A DNA stretch of 62,998 bases from Pseudomonas fluorescens (lineage in GTDB: Bacteria > Pseudomonadota > Gammaproteobacteria > Pseudomonadales > Pseudomonadaceae): the NCBI RefSeq assembly GCF_902497625.1, contig NZ_CABVGX010000036.1:1-62998 (forward strand), in the 5' to 3' direction. The translations under genes were made by a program, and so were the position numbers. A model generated the notes under the pieces. The model was not told the origin of the DNA and made no database searches. It worked only from the letters and a program-made list of their open reading frames with translations. Shown piece by piece: positions 26,487-33,811 of the stretch (position 1 is its first letter; each line of letters starts with the position of its first letter).

Positions 26487-27869
26487 TCACAGCTTGCCCG
26501 CGATTCGTGCGGTGCGGTCTACCGCGATAAGGGTTTTTTCGACCAGCTCATCCAGTTCCGCGCGCGTGGCCACCAGTGCCGGCGCCATGATCATGCGGCC
26601 CAATGTCGAACGGATGATCACGCCCTCTTCAAAGCCAAAGGTGCGGCATTGCCAGGCCAGGTCGTTTTCATTGTCGAAGCGTTTGCGCGTACGCTTGTCC
26701 TCGGCGAACTGCAAGGCTGCAAGCAGACCCGCACCCTGGATCTCGCCGATCATCGGGTGGTTGCCGAATACATCCCGCAGGATCTGTTGCAAGTACGGCC
26801 CCGTGTCCTCCTTCACGGTGCGCACGATGCCTTCATCACGTAGCGCCTTGAGGTTCGCCAGTGCCACTGCCGCCGCGACCGGGTGCCCGGAATAGGTCAA
26901 GCCGTGGGCAAACACGCCGCCCCGCTCCACCAACGCATCCGCTATGCGCTTGCCCAGTACCAGGCCGCCCATGGGTACATAGCCGGAGGTCAGCCCCTTG
27001 GCAATCGAAAGGGTGTCCGGCTCGAAACCAAAGTACTCGTGGGCAAACCATTCGCCTGTGCGACCGAAGCCACCGATCACCTCGTCCGCGCACAACAGCA
27101 CATCGTACTGGCGGCAGATCCGCTGGATTTCCGGCCAGTAGCTTTCCGGTGGGAAGATCATGCCGCCGGCGCCCTGGAAAGGCTCGGCGATAAAGCCCGC
27201 GACATTTTCAGCGCCCAGCTCCAGAATTTTTTCTTCCAGCTGCAGGGCACAGCGCCGACCGAATTCAGCCGGGGTCAGCTCGCCACCCTGGGCGTACCAG
27301 TAAGGCTCATCAATGTGCGCGACATCCGGAATCAAGCCACCCATCTCGTGCATGAATTTCATGCCGCCCAGCGCCGAAGCCGCCAGCGTGGAGCCGTGAT
27401 AGCCGTTCCAGCGCCCGATCATGATCTTTTTCTGCGGCTGGCCGACCACTTGCCAGTAACGGCGCACGGTGCGGATCAACACCTCGTTGGCTTCGGAGCC
27501 GGAGTTGGTGTAAATCACGTGGCTATAGTGGCCTGGCAACAGGCTGAAGAGCAGCTCGGACAGCTCGATCACCGCCGGATGGGTGGTGTGAAAAAACATG
27601 TTGTAGTAGGCCAGCTGGTCCATCTGCGCGGCAGCCGCAGCGGTCAAATCCTTGCGGCCATACCCTAGCTGGGTGCACCACAGGCCGGACATACCGTCCA
27701 GGTAGCGCTTGCCTTCGCTGTCCCACAGATAGAGGCCTTCACCGCGGACAATGACCCGGGGACCTTCGGCATTCAGCGCCTTCTGATCGAGAAACGCATG
27801 AATATGGTGGGCGGCGTCGGACTTCTGATAATCCTGGGTCTGGCGTTTCGGTTCGAATGGCAGGTTCAT
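26487..27869 (-). CDS. Class III omega-aminotransferase, putrescine/amine-pyruvate type
   Basis: A 460-residue PLP enzyme of the SpuC-like group that transfers an amino group from putrescine, beta-alanine or related amines to pyruvate. Visible are YTNSGSEANEV (about residue 115), the WNGYHGSTLAASALGG loop, the DEVIGGFGRTG cofactor Asp (about 260), and the PLP lysine in SIAKGLTSGYVPMGG (about 290). The start at ATG 27869 gives MNLPFEPKRQTQDYQ. It is the first gene of the leftward amine set and begins 32 bp after the LuxR stop. The product aldehyde would be oxidised by the PuuC-like enzyme. Confidence 0.88.
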   Translation of the reverse strand: MNLPFEPKRQTQDYQKSDAAHHIHAFLDQKALNAEGPRVIVRGEGLYLWDSEGKRYLDGMSGLWCTQLGYGRKDLTAAAAAQMDQLAYYNMFFHTTHPAVIELSELLFSLLPGHYSHVIYTNSGSEANEVLIRTVRRYWQVVGQPQKKIMIGRWNGYHGSTLAASALGGMKFMHEMGGLIPDVAHIDEPYWYAQGGELTPAEFGRRCALQLEEKILELGAENVAGFIAEPFQGAGGMIFPPESYWPEIQRICRQYDVLLCADEVIGGFGRTGEWFAHEYFGFEPDTLSIAKGLTSGYVPMGGLVLGKRIADALVERGGVFAHGLTYSGHPVAAAVALANLKALRDEGIVRTVKEDTGPYLQQILRDVFGNHPMIGEIQGAGLLAALQFAEDKRTRKRFDNENDLAWQCRTFGFEEGVIIRSTLGRMIMAPALVATRAELDELVEKTLIAVDRTARIAGKL

Positions 27870-27900
27870 TTTTTTCTCTCTCTTGTCATGAGTGTTCCGC

Positions 27901-28749
27901 TCAGCGGATCTTGTTCATGTAGCTTTCAAGCGGATCTTTACTCAGCACGCCCTGGGCTTCGGCCAACGAGTCGATGAACAGGGAAAACAGTTCCGATTGC
28001 GCGCCTATATCGAGCTTGCTGTAGATGTGTTTGCGATGAGACTTGATGGTGTCTTCCGAGAGGCCAAGGCGCTCGGCCAGCGAGCGAGTGGAGTGGCCGC
28101 GCAGGATCAACTGAGCGATCCGGCATTCGCGCTCAGTGAGAATCGACGAACCAAAATTATTGAGCGCCGCGTGGATGCGCTGCTCCAGCTGGCTTTCGAA
28201 GCGCGAACCCTGCGCATCCAGGCCGACAAAATGTTTGCCCAGCACGGCCAGCACCCATGGCGCTATACGCTTGAATTGTTGTGTCGTGGCTTTGTCCAGC
28301 TTCTGCGTAAAAGCCAGTGACACCGCCAGGCTCGAGCCGTTGCTCAACTGCAGGATGTAGTTGAGTTCATCCTCCAGGTGCGAATGCCGGTAAAAAGACT
28401 GGAAATACTCGCTGAGTTCGAAATGGTCGGGGGCGACTTCAGCCAGTTCATAACACCCGGAGCTGACCCGCTCCACACACGCCCCGTAAAACGGATCCAG
28501 CAAGTAAAAACCGGACAGGTACTGGCGCACGTTGCCTTGTGGCAACCACGGTCCTTCCAGCTCGAACAACGCGCTGGGCATGCCGCCGTGCGGATACAAA
28601 TACAGCGTCGTGGCCTGAATCGGCCAGATACAGCCAAGGGCTTCGAACAAAGCAGCCGGGAAGCCCGCCTGCCCGATGCTCTCGGTGACATGAGCCATGT
28701 GCTCGAACCATTGCGCAGAACAAAGCCGGTCGTTTTCCACTTCAAACAC
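27901..28749 (-). CDS. LuxR-family transcription regulator
   Basis: A 282-residue regulator with a C-terminal LuxR helix-turn-helix at about residues 205-260 (LTERECRIAQLILRGHSTRSLAERLGLSEDTIKSHRKHIYSKL). The N-terminal 190 residues look like a sensor domain but do not show the residues of acyl-homoserine-lactone LuxR proteins. It sits between the leftward amine set (32 bp away) and the divergent monooxygenase operon, so it could control both. ATG 28749 starts MFEVENDRLC. Confidence 0.83.
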   Translation of the reverse strand: MFEVENDRLCSAQWFEHMAHVTESIGQAGFPAALFEALGCIWPIQATTLYLYPHGGMPSALFELEGPWLPQGNVRQYLSGFYLLDPFYGACVERVSSGCYELAEVAPDHFELSEYFQSFYRHSHLEDELNYILQLSNGSSLAVSLAFTQKLDKATTQQFKRIAPWVLAVLGKHFVGLDAQGSRFESQLEQRIHAALNNFGSSILTERECRIAQLILRGHSTRSLAERLGLSEDTIKSHRKHIYSKLDIGAQSELFSLFIDSLAEAQGVLSKDPLESYMNKIR

Positions 28750-28798
28750 TCACTGAATGAATGGAAAGGATGGTCCCACACCCGACAATTCATCGAAA

Positions 28799-28865
28799 TC
28801 ACCCGATAGGGTGAGCTTGCATCCGATATTTATGCTCACTTGCCAGCTTAATAATATTTTATTAA
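28799..28865. promoter_or_regulatory. Three stacked inverted repeats before the monooxygenase operon
   Basis: TCACCC-GATA-GGGTGA at 28799-28814 is a perfect palindrome. GTGAGC at 28811-28816 and GCTCAC at 28834-28839 form a wider inverted repeat that overlaps it. TTAATAA-TATT-TTATTAA at 28848-28865 is a perfect AT-rich repeat near the expected promoter. They lie in the 186-bp gap between the divergent LuxR and monooxygenase genes and are good candidate LuxR sites. Confidence 0.6.
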
Positions 28866-28935
28866 TGCCCCCCTCCCCCCTAGCCTTGAAGTCATGCAAG
28901 ACCTGAATCCAACTGCATTACGCAAGGACAGAGAC

Positions 28936-30225
28936 ATGACTGAAGCGATAACAAAAACAGACACCCTGGTGGTGGGAGCCGGTCAGGCTGGCGTGGCCAT
29001 GAGTGAGCACTTGAGCAAGCAAGGCGTGCCGCATCTGGTGCTGGAGCGCAGCCGCATCGCCGAGCGCTGGCGCACCGGTCGCTGGGATTCGCTGGTTGCC
29101 AACGGCCCGGCCTGGCACGACCGTTTTCCTGGCCTGGAATTCGATGACGTCGCTGCCGATGGCTTTGCCCCAAAAGAGCGGGTTGCGGATTACTTTGAAG
29201 CGTACGCCCGTAAATTCAACGCGCCGATTCGTACTGGCGTGGACGTGATCTCGGTGGTACGCAATGAAGGCCGCCCTGGTTTCACCGTGCAGACCAGCGA
29301 AGGCGTGATCGAAGCCAACCGCGTGGTGGCCGCGACCGGGCCGTTCCAGAAACCGGTGATTCCGGCGATTGCACCAAAGGACACACCTTTGCACCAGATT
29401 CACTCGGCCGACTACCGCAACCCCGCACAACTGCCTGCCGGGGCCGTGCTGGTGGTGGGGGCAGGCTCCTCCGGGGTGCAGATCGCGGATGAATTGCAGC
29501 GCTCCGGTCGCCAGGTGTACCTGTCCGTTGGCGCCCACGACCGCCCGCCTCGCGCCTATCGCAACCGCGATTTCTGCTGGTGGCTGGGCGTGCTGGGCGA
29601 ATGGGACCAGGCGGCGATGAAACCTGGCCGCGAGCACGTGACCATCGCCGTCAGTGGCGCTCAGGGCGGCAAGACCATCGACTTCCGTGAACTGGCCCAG
29701 CAAGGCATGACCCTGGTCGGCTTGACGCAAGCCTTTAATGGCAACGTCGCGACGTTCCAGGCCAACCTCGTGGAGAACCTCGCGCGTGGCGATGAGAACT
29801 ACCTGGCCCTGCTGGATGCAGCGGACGCCTATGTCGAACGCAATGGCCTCAACCTGCCGCTGGAACCCGAAGCCCGTCAGGTGTTCCCCGATGCGGATTG
29901 CATCAAGCAGCAGATCCTGCAGCTGGACCTGGCCGAGGCCGGCATCACTTCGATCATATGGGCCACCGGTTTTGCCGTGGATTACAGCTGGTTGAAAGTC
30001 GATGCGTTTGACGCCGCCGGCAAGCCGCAGCACCAGCGCGGTGTATCCAGCGAATCCGGGATTTATTTTCTCGGGTTGCCGTGGCAGTCGCGGCGTGGCT
30101 CGTCGTTCATCTGGGGCGTTTGGCACGATGCCAAATACGTCGCCGACCATATCGCCATCCAGCGTCAATACCTTGAATACCGCGAAGCGGCGCCCGCCGC
30201 TCGCCATTCCCCTGTCAACGCCTGA
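28936..30225 (+). CDS. Flavin-containing monooxygenase
   Basis: A 429-residue class B flavoprotein monooxygenase (FMO/YUCCA-like branch). The FAD motif GAGQAG is at residues 14-19, the NADPH motif GAGSSG at 175-180, and the FMO-type segment around PLHQIHSADY at 151-160; IIWATGFAVDYSW is the conserved ATG-F/Y element near residue 345. Such enzymes oxidise nitrogen or sulfur atoms, or do Baeyer-Villiger reactions. ATG 28936 (MTEAITKTDTLVVGAG) is preferred to 28894. It leads an operon with RidA, DUF1028 and an M20 deacylase, divergent from a LuxR gene. The substrate is unknown; an N-containing compound is likely from the operon content. Confidence 0.85.
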   Translation: MTEAITKTDTLVVGAGQAGVAMSEHLSKQGVPHLVLERSRIAERWRTGRWDSLVANGPAWHDRFPGLEFDDVAADGFAPKERVADYFEAYARKFNAPIRTGVDVISVVRNEGRPGFTVQTSEGVIEANRVVAATGPFQKPVIPAIAPKDTPLHQIHSADYRNPAQLPAGAVLVVGAGSSGVQIADELQRSGRQVYLSVGAHDRPPRAYRNRDFCWWLGVLGEWDQAAMKPGREHVTIAVSGAQGGKTIDFRELAQQGMTLVGLTQAFNGNVATFQANLVENLARGDENYLALLDAADAYVERNGLNLPLEPEARQVFPDADCIKQQILQLDLAEAGITSIIWATGFAVDYSWLKVDAFDAAGKPQHQRGVSSESGIYFLGLPWQSRRGSSFIWGVWHDAKYVADHIAIQRQYLEYREAAPAARHSPVNA

Positions 30226-30248
30226 CTATCTTCTGCCGGAGTTTTTAG

Positions 30249-30659
30249 ATGCCTACTCACACTCGCATCCGCATGTTCAACACCAAGGAAACCTACCCGA
30301 ACCAAAGCCTGGACAACGATCTGTGCCAGGCCGTACGCGCCGGCAACACCGTGTACGTGCGCGGCCAGGTCGGCACCGATTTCGAGGGCAATCTCGTCGG
30401 CCTGGGTGACCCGCGTGCGCAGACAGAGCAAGCCATGCGCAACGTCAAGCAATTGCTGGAAGAAGCCGGCAGCGACCTGAGCCATATCGTCAAGACCACG
30501 ACCTACCTGATCGATCCCCGCTACCGCGAGCCGGTGTATCAGGAAGTCGGCAAGTGGCTCAAGGGGGTCTTCCCGATCTCCACCGGGCTGGTGGTGACCG
30601 CCCTGGGTCAGCCGCAATGGTTGATGGAAATCGATGTGATCGCGGTGATCCCGGAATAA
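30249..30659 (+). CDS. RidA/YjgF-family enamine-imine deaminase (monooxygenase operon)
   Basis: A 136-residue RidA-family protein. It has the typical strand CQAVRAGNTVYVRGQVGTDFEGN, the helix TEQAMRNVKQLLEEAGSDLSHIVKTTTYL, and the C-terminal IEIDVIAVIPE-like end. The usual Arg that holds the carboxylate (in a R-xxV-xV region) is not obvious where RidA has it, so it may belong to one of the Rid1-7 subgroups with other activity. It starts 23 bp after the monooxygenase stop and ends 10 bp before the DUF1028 gene. In this operon it could hydrolyse an imine made by the monooxygenase. Confidence 0.85.
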   Translation: MPTHTRIRMFNTKETYPNQSLDNDLCQAVRAGNTVYVRGQVGTDFEGNLVGLGDPRAQTEQAMRNVKQLLEEAGSDLSHIVKTTTYLIDPRYREPVYQEVGKWLKGVFPISTGLVVTALGQPQWLMEIDVIAVIPE

Positions 30660-30669
30660 GGAGTTACCC

Positions 30670-31347
30670 ATGACCTTTTCAATTGTCGCCCGTTGCGCGG
30701 ACACCGGCCAGATGGGCATCGCCATCAGCTCATCGAGCATCGCTGTGGGTGCTCGCTGCCCCTGGCTGCGTCCAGGTGTCGGCGCGGTGTCGACCCAGAA
30801 CATCACGCTGCCAGCCTTGGGGCCGGACGTGCTCGACCTGCTGGAACAAGGCCTGGCCCCTGCCGACGCCCTCGATAAAGCACTGACGAGTAACGGCTAC
30901 AGCCAGTACCGGCAAATCACGGCCATTGATCACCTGGGCCGCACCGTGCATTTCAGCGGCAGCGAAACCCTGGGTACCCACCATGCGGTGTCGGGTGAAC
31001 AGTGTGTGGCAGCAGGCAATATGCTTGCTGACCGCGCGGTGATCGAGGCAATGGTCGAAGCGTTCGAGTCAGGCGAAGGCCAACTGGCCGATAGACTCCT
31101 GGCCGCCATGCACGCCGCCATCGCCGCCGGTGGTGAGGCCGGGCCGGTGCACTCCGCTGCGCTGGTGGTAGTGGGCGAGCTGACCTGGCCGATCATCAAC
31201 TTGCGGGTGGACTGGGCCGATACCCACCCCATCAGCCAACTGCAAACCCTGTGGGACGCCTATCGTCCGCAAGTGCAGGACTACATCGACCGCGCCCTCG
31301 CCCCCGATCGCTCCCCAGGCTACGGCGTGGCCGGAGACGATCGATGA
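30670..31347 (+). CDS. DUF1028 (Ntn-hydrolase-like) protein
   Basis: A 225-residue DUF1028 protein. The conserved N-terminus MTFSIVARCADTGQMGIAISS and the later AGNMLADRAVIEAMVEAFE segment define the family. DUF1028 is placed in the Ntn-hydrolase clan, so Thr2, exposed after Met removal, is the candidate nucleophile. No reaction is established to my knowledge. Its stop overlaps the M20 deacylase start as ATGA. The neighbours suggest it cleaves an amide in the same catabolic route. Confidence 0.83.
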   Translation: MTFSIVARCADTGQMGIAISSSSIAVGARCPWLRPGVGAVSTQNITLPALGPDVLDLLEQGLAPADALDKALTSNGYSQYRQITAIDHLGRTVHFSGSETLGTHHAVSGEQCVAAGNMLADRAVIEAMVEAFESGEGQLADRLLAAMHAAIAAGGEAGPVHSAALVVVGELTWPIINLRVDWADTHPISQLQTLWDAYRPQVQDYIDRALAPDRSPGYGVAGDDR

Positions 31348-32489
31348 GCACCAGTCGCGAGTTGCTGCAGACGCTGGTGGGGTTCGATACCACCAGCCGC
31401 GAATCCAACCTGCAGTTGATCGGGTTTGTGCGCGATTACCTGGCCGGTTGTGGTGTGGTCAGCGAGCTGGTCTACAACGAGGAGCGCAGCAAGGCCAATC
31501 TGTTTGCCAGCATCGGCCCGGTGGAGTTGCCGGGCATTGTCTTGTCGGGGCATACCGACGTGGTGCCGGTGGATGGACAGCCCTGGACGCTGCCGCCGTT
31601 CGAGCTGACCGAGCGTGACGGCAAGTTGTTCGGCCGTGGCACGGCGGATATGAAGGGTTATATCGCTTGCGTGCTCGCGCTCGTGCCGGCGTTGCTCAAG
31701 GCACCCTTGCGCCTGCCGGTGCACATCGCCCTGTCTTACGACGAGGAAGTCGGTTGTCTGGGCGTCCGTTCGCTGCTCGCCGTACTGCAGGAACGCCCGG
31801 TGAAACCCATGCTGTGCATCATCGGCGAACCCACCGAACTCAAGCCGGTGTTGGGCCACAAGGGCAAGCTGGCGATGCGCTGCGACGTACATGGCCAGGC
31901 GTGCCATTCAGCCTATGCGCCTTACGGCGTGAACGCCATCGAGCATGCCGCCGAGCTGATTGGCGAGCTCGGGCGTATCGGGCAACGGCTGCGGGATACG
32001 CAGGACGCGCGGTTTGATCCGCCGTTCAGCACAGTGCAGACGGGCGTGATCAACGGCGGCAAGGTGCTGAATATCGTGCCGGCTGATTGCCGGTTTGATT
32101 TTGAAGTCCGCGCCCTGCCGTCAATGGACCCGGCTGAAGTGGCTGCGCAGCTGCAGGCATACGCAATGCAACAGGTCTTGCCGCGTATGCAGGCAGTCAG
32201 CGAGCACAGTGCAATACGGTTCACGAAGCTGTCGGCTTATCCCGGACTGGTCACCGATGAGCGCAGCCAGGCGGCAGAGTTGATCGCGGCGTTTTCCGGT
32301 TCCCGGGAGTTCGGGACGGTGGCGTTTGGCACCGAAGGTGGATTGTTCGATGCGGCCGGCATTCCCACGGTCGTGTGCGGGCCGGGAAGCATGGACCAGG
32401 GGCATAAGCCAGATGAGTTTGTCAGTGTGGCGCAGCTGGCCGGGTGTGACGCGATGCTGTTGCGGATGCTGGAGTCGATACGCGGCTGA
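31344..32489 (+). CDS. M20-family metallo-deacylase, acetylornithine deacetylase-like
   Basis: A 381-residue zinc amidohydrolase (ArgE/DapE family). Metal-binding motifs are LSGHTDVVPVDG (about residue 70), GRGTADMKGY (about 100) and SYDEEVGCLG (about 135), with the dimerisation domain in between and a final histidine segment GPGSMDQGHKPDEFV. It is annotated argE-like, but arginine synthesis in Pseudomonas uses other genes, and the operon context argues for deacylation of a catabolic intermediate. ATG 31344 overlaps the DUF1028 stop by four bases (ATGA), which decides the start. A REP pair follows at 32525. Confidence 0.86.
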   Translation: MSTSRELLQTLVGFDTTSRESNLQLIGFVRDYLAGCGVVSELVYNEERSKANLFASIGPVELPGIVLSGHTDVVPVDGQPWTLPPFELTERDGKLFGRGTADMKGYIACVLALVPALLKAPLRLPVHIALSYDEEVGCLGVRSLLAVLQERPVKPMLCIIGEPTELKPVLGHKGKLAMRCDVHGQACHSAYAPYGVNAIEHAAELIGELGRIGQRLRDTQDARFDPPFSTVQTGVINGGKVLNIVPADCRFDFEVRALPSMDPAEVAAQLQAYAMQQVLPRMQAVSEHSAIRFTKLSAYPGLVTDERSQAAELIAAFSGSREFGTVAFGTEGGLFDAAGIPTVVCGPGSMDQGHKPDEFVSVAQLAGCDAMLLRMLESIRG

Positions 32490-32524
32490 GCCATACGCCA
32501 AGTTATCTGATTACACAAATCCAC

Positions 32525-32613
32525 TGTGGGAGCGGGCTTGCCCGCGAACGCGGTGTGTCAGTCACCGCTGGCTGACTGGCCCGCCGCATTCGCGAGCAAG
32601 CCCGGCTCCTACA
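32525..32613. repeat. REP pair (GTGGGAGCG class)
   Basis: Two REP palindromes in opposite orientation (TGTGGGAGCGGGCTTGCCCGCG and its inverted, slightly diverged copy ending GGCTCCTACAG) with about 35 bp between them. They lie between convergent genes. Confidence 0.9.
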
Positions 32614-32649
32614 GGTGATCTCTGGTGTCTGTCAGATTGCAATCCAGGT

Positions 32650-33561
32650 TCAGCCGAGGATTCGCGCCAGTTCTTCGCGGCAATAGTCGACAAACAACTG
32701 CACCGGTTTGGTCAACGGCGCACGCCGCAGCCACACGGCAGACAGGCCGGAGCCGGTAACCGTTTCGGCCAAAGGTACGCAAACGAGTTTTTGCCCATCG
32801 TAGGAGTACTCCGTGAACGGTTTGGTCACCAGAATCGAGAAACCAAACCCGCGCCCGACCATCCCCCGCACCATTTCGATCGAAGGCGAGCTGAACACTA
32901 TGTTCGGCGTCAAACCTCGCTCCTCAAAGATGCTCACGAAGTACGTTCGACTGGGCAGCACGTCGAGCAAAATCATCGGTTCCAGCACCAGGTCCGCCAG
33001 GGACACCCTGGCCTGTTGCGCGAAACGGTGATCGGCCGGCAACAATGCGTACGGTTGCTGCGGCGGCATCAACGGCGTGGTCTCGATGGTGCCGCCCAGG
33101 TCATGTTCGAACAGCATCGCGACATCGATACTGCCAGCCGTCAGCGCCTGCACCAGCTCCTGCTGCTCACCGTCGCGCAGGCGAATTTCCACTCCCGGCC
33201 AACGCGCCTTGAAGCCTGCAATCAAACGCGGCAAGTACAGCGGCGCAACCGTTTCGAAGCAACCAATATCGATCTGCCCAGCCACTACATCATTGTCCGC
33301 CAGGGCGTTTTGCTCGAACTCATGGGCTACTCGCAACAACTCCAGCGCTTTGCGGTAGAACCGTGCGCCACTGGGTGTCAGCGACACACCCTGGGCGTGA
33401 TGGCGGATAAACAGCTGCACGCCAAAGCTGTCCTCCAGCTGCTTGATCGCGGTAGAAACCGACGGCTGGGCGATATACAGCTTGCGCGACGCTTCCGCGA
33501 CGCTGCCGCACTCGGCTGTGGTAACAAAATATCTGAGTTGGCGCAGGTTGTAGGCAGCCAT
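32650..33561 (-). CDS. LysR-family regulator
   Basis: A 303-residue LysR protein. Helix-turn-helix at residues 15-50 (GSVAEASRKLYIAQPSVSTAIKQLEDSFGVQLF), effector-binding domain after residue 90. The start ATG 33561 (MAAYNLRQLRYFVTTAECGSV) is the standard LysR start; the frame opens at 33627. It is divergent from an NCS1 permease 251 bp away, whose expression it probably controls. The ligand is unknown; a nitrogen base or a related compound would suit the permease family. Confidence 0.86.
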   Translation of the reverse strand: MAAYNLRQLRYFVTTAECGSVAEASRKLYIAQPSVSTAIKQLEDSFGVQLFIRHHAQGVSLTPSGARFYRKALELLRVAHEFEQNALADNDVVAGQIDIGCFETVAPLYLPRLIAGFKARWPGVEIRLRDGEQQELVQALTAGSIDVAMLFEHDLGGTIETTPLMPPQQPYALLPADHRFAQQARVSLADLVLEPMILLDVLPSRTYFVSIFEERGLTPNIVFSSPSIEMVRGMVGRGFGFSILVTKPFTEYSYDGQKLVCVPLAETVTGSGLSAVWLRRAPLTKPVQLFVDYCREELARILG

Positions 33562-33811
33562 CGGGACCTCGGTAAACGTGGGTTTTCGCCCCAAACAAGT
33601 GCAAGAAAAGCCTGTTTTCTTCAGCACTCACAGCGGTTGCAACATACCGGAGCGAAGAAGCTGGCGAGATACTTTTTTTAAGGTCTATAGCAACAAACTT
33701 ACTAATTTACCTCCCTGCCGTCATTGCAGATGATCGTTCCAACAACAAAGCGTCGCACAGGCGACGCCCTGCGAAGTACGTCCACGTACTCACCTTGCCT
33801 TGGAGCTCGTC

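Noticed and set aside
28750..28935. Acyl-homoserine-lactone lux box for the LuxR protein
   Set aside because: The palindromes do not match the usual CTG-N10-CAG arrangement and the LuxR protein lacks visible autoinducer-binding residues; no luxI gene is present.
28918..30207. 429-codon open frame on the minus strand
   Set aside because: Antisense shadow of the flavin monooxygenase, whose FAD and NADPH motifs are clear.
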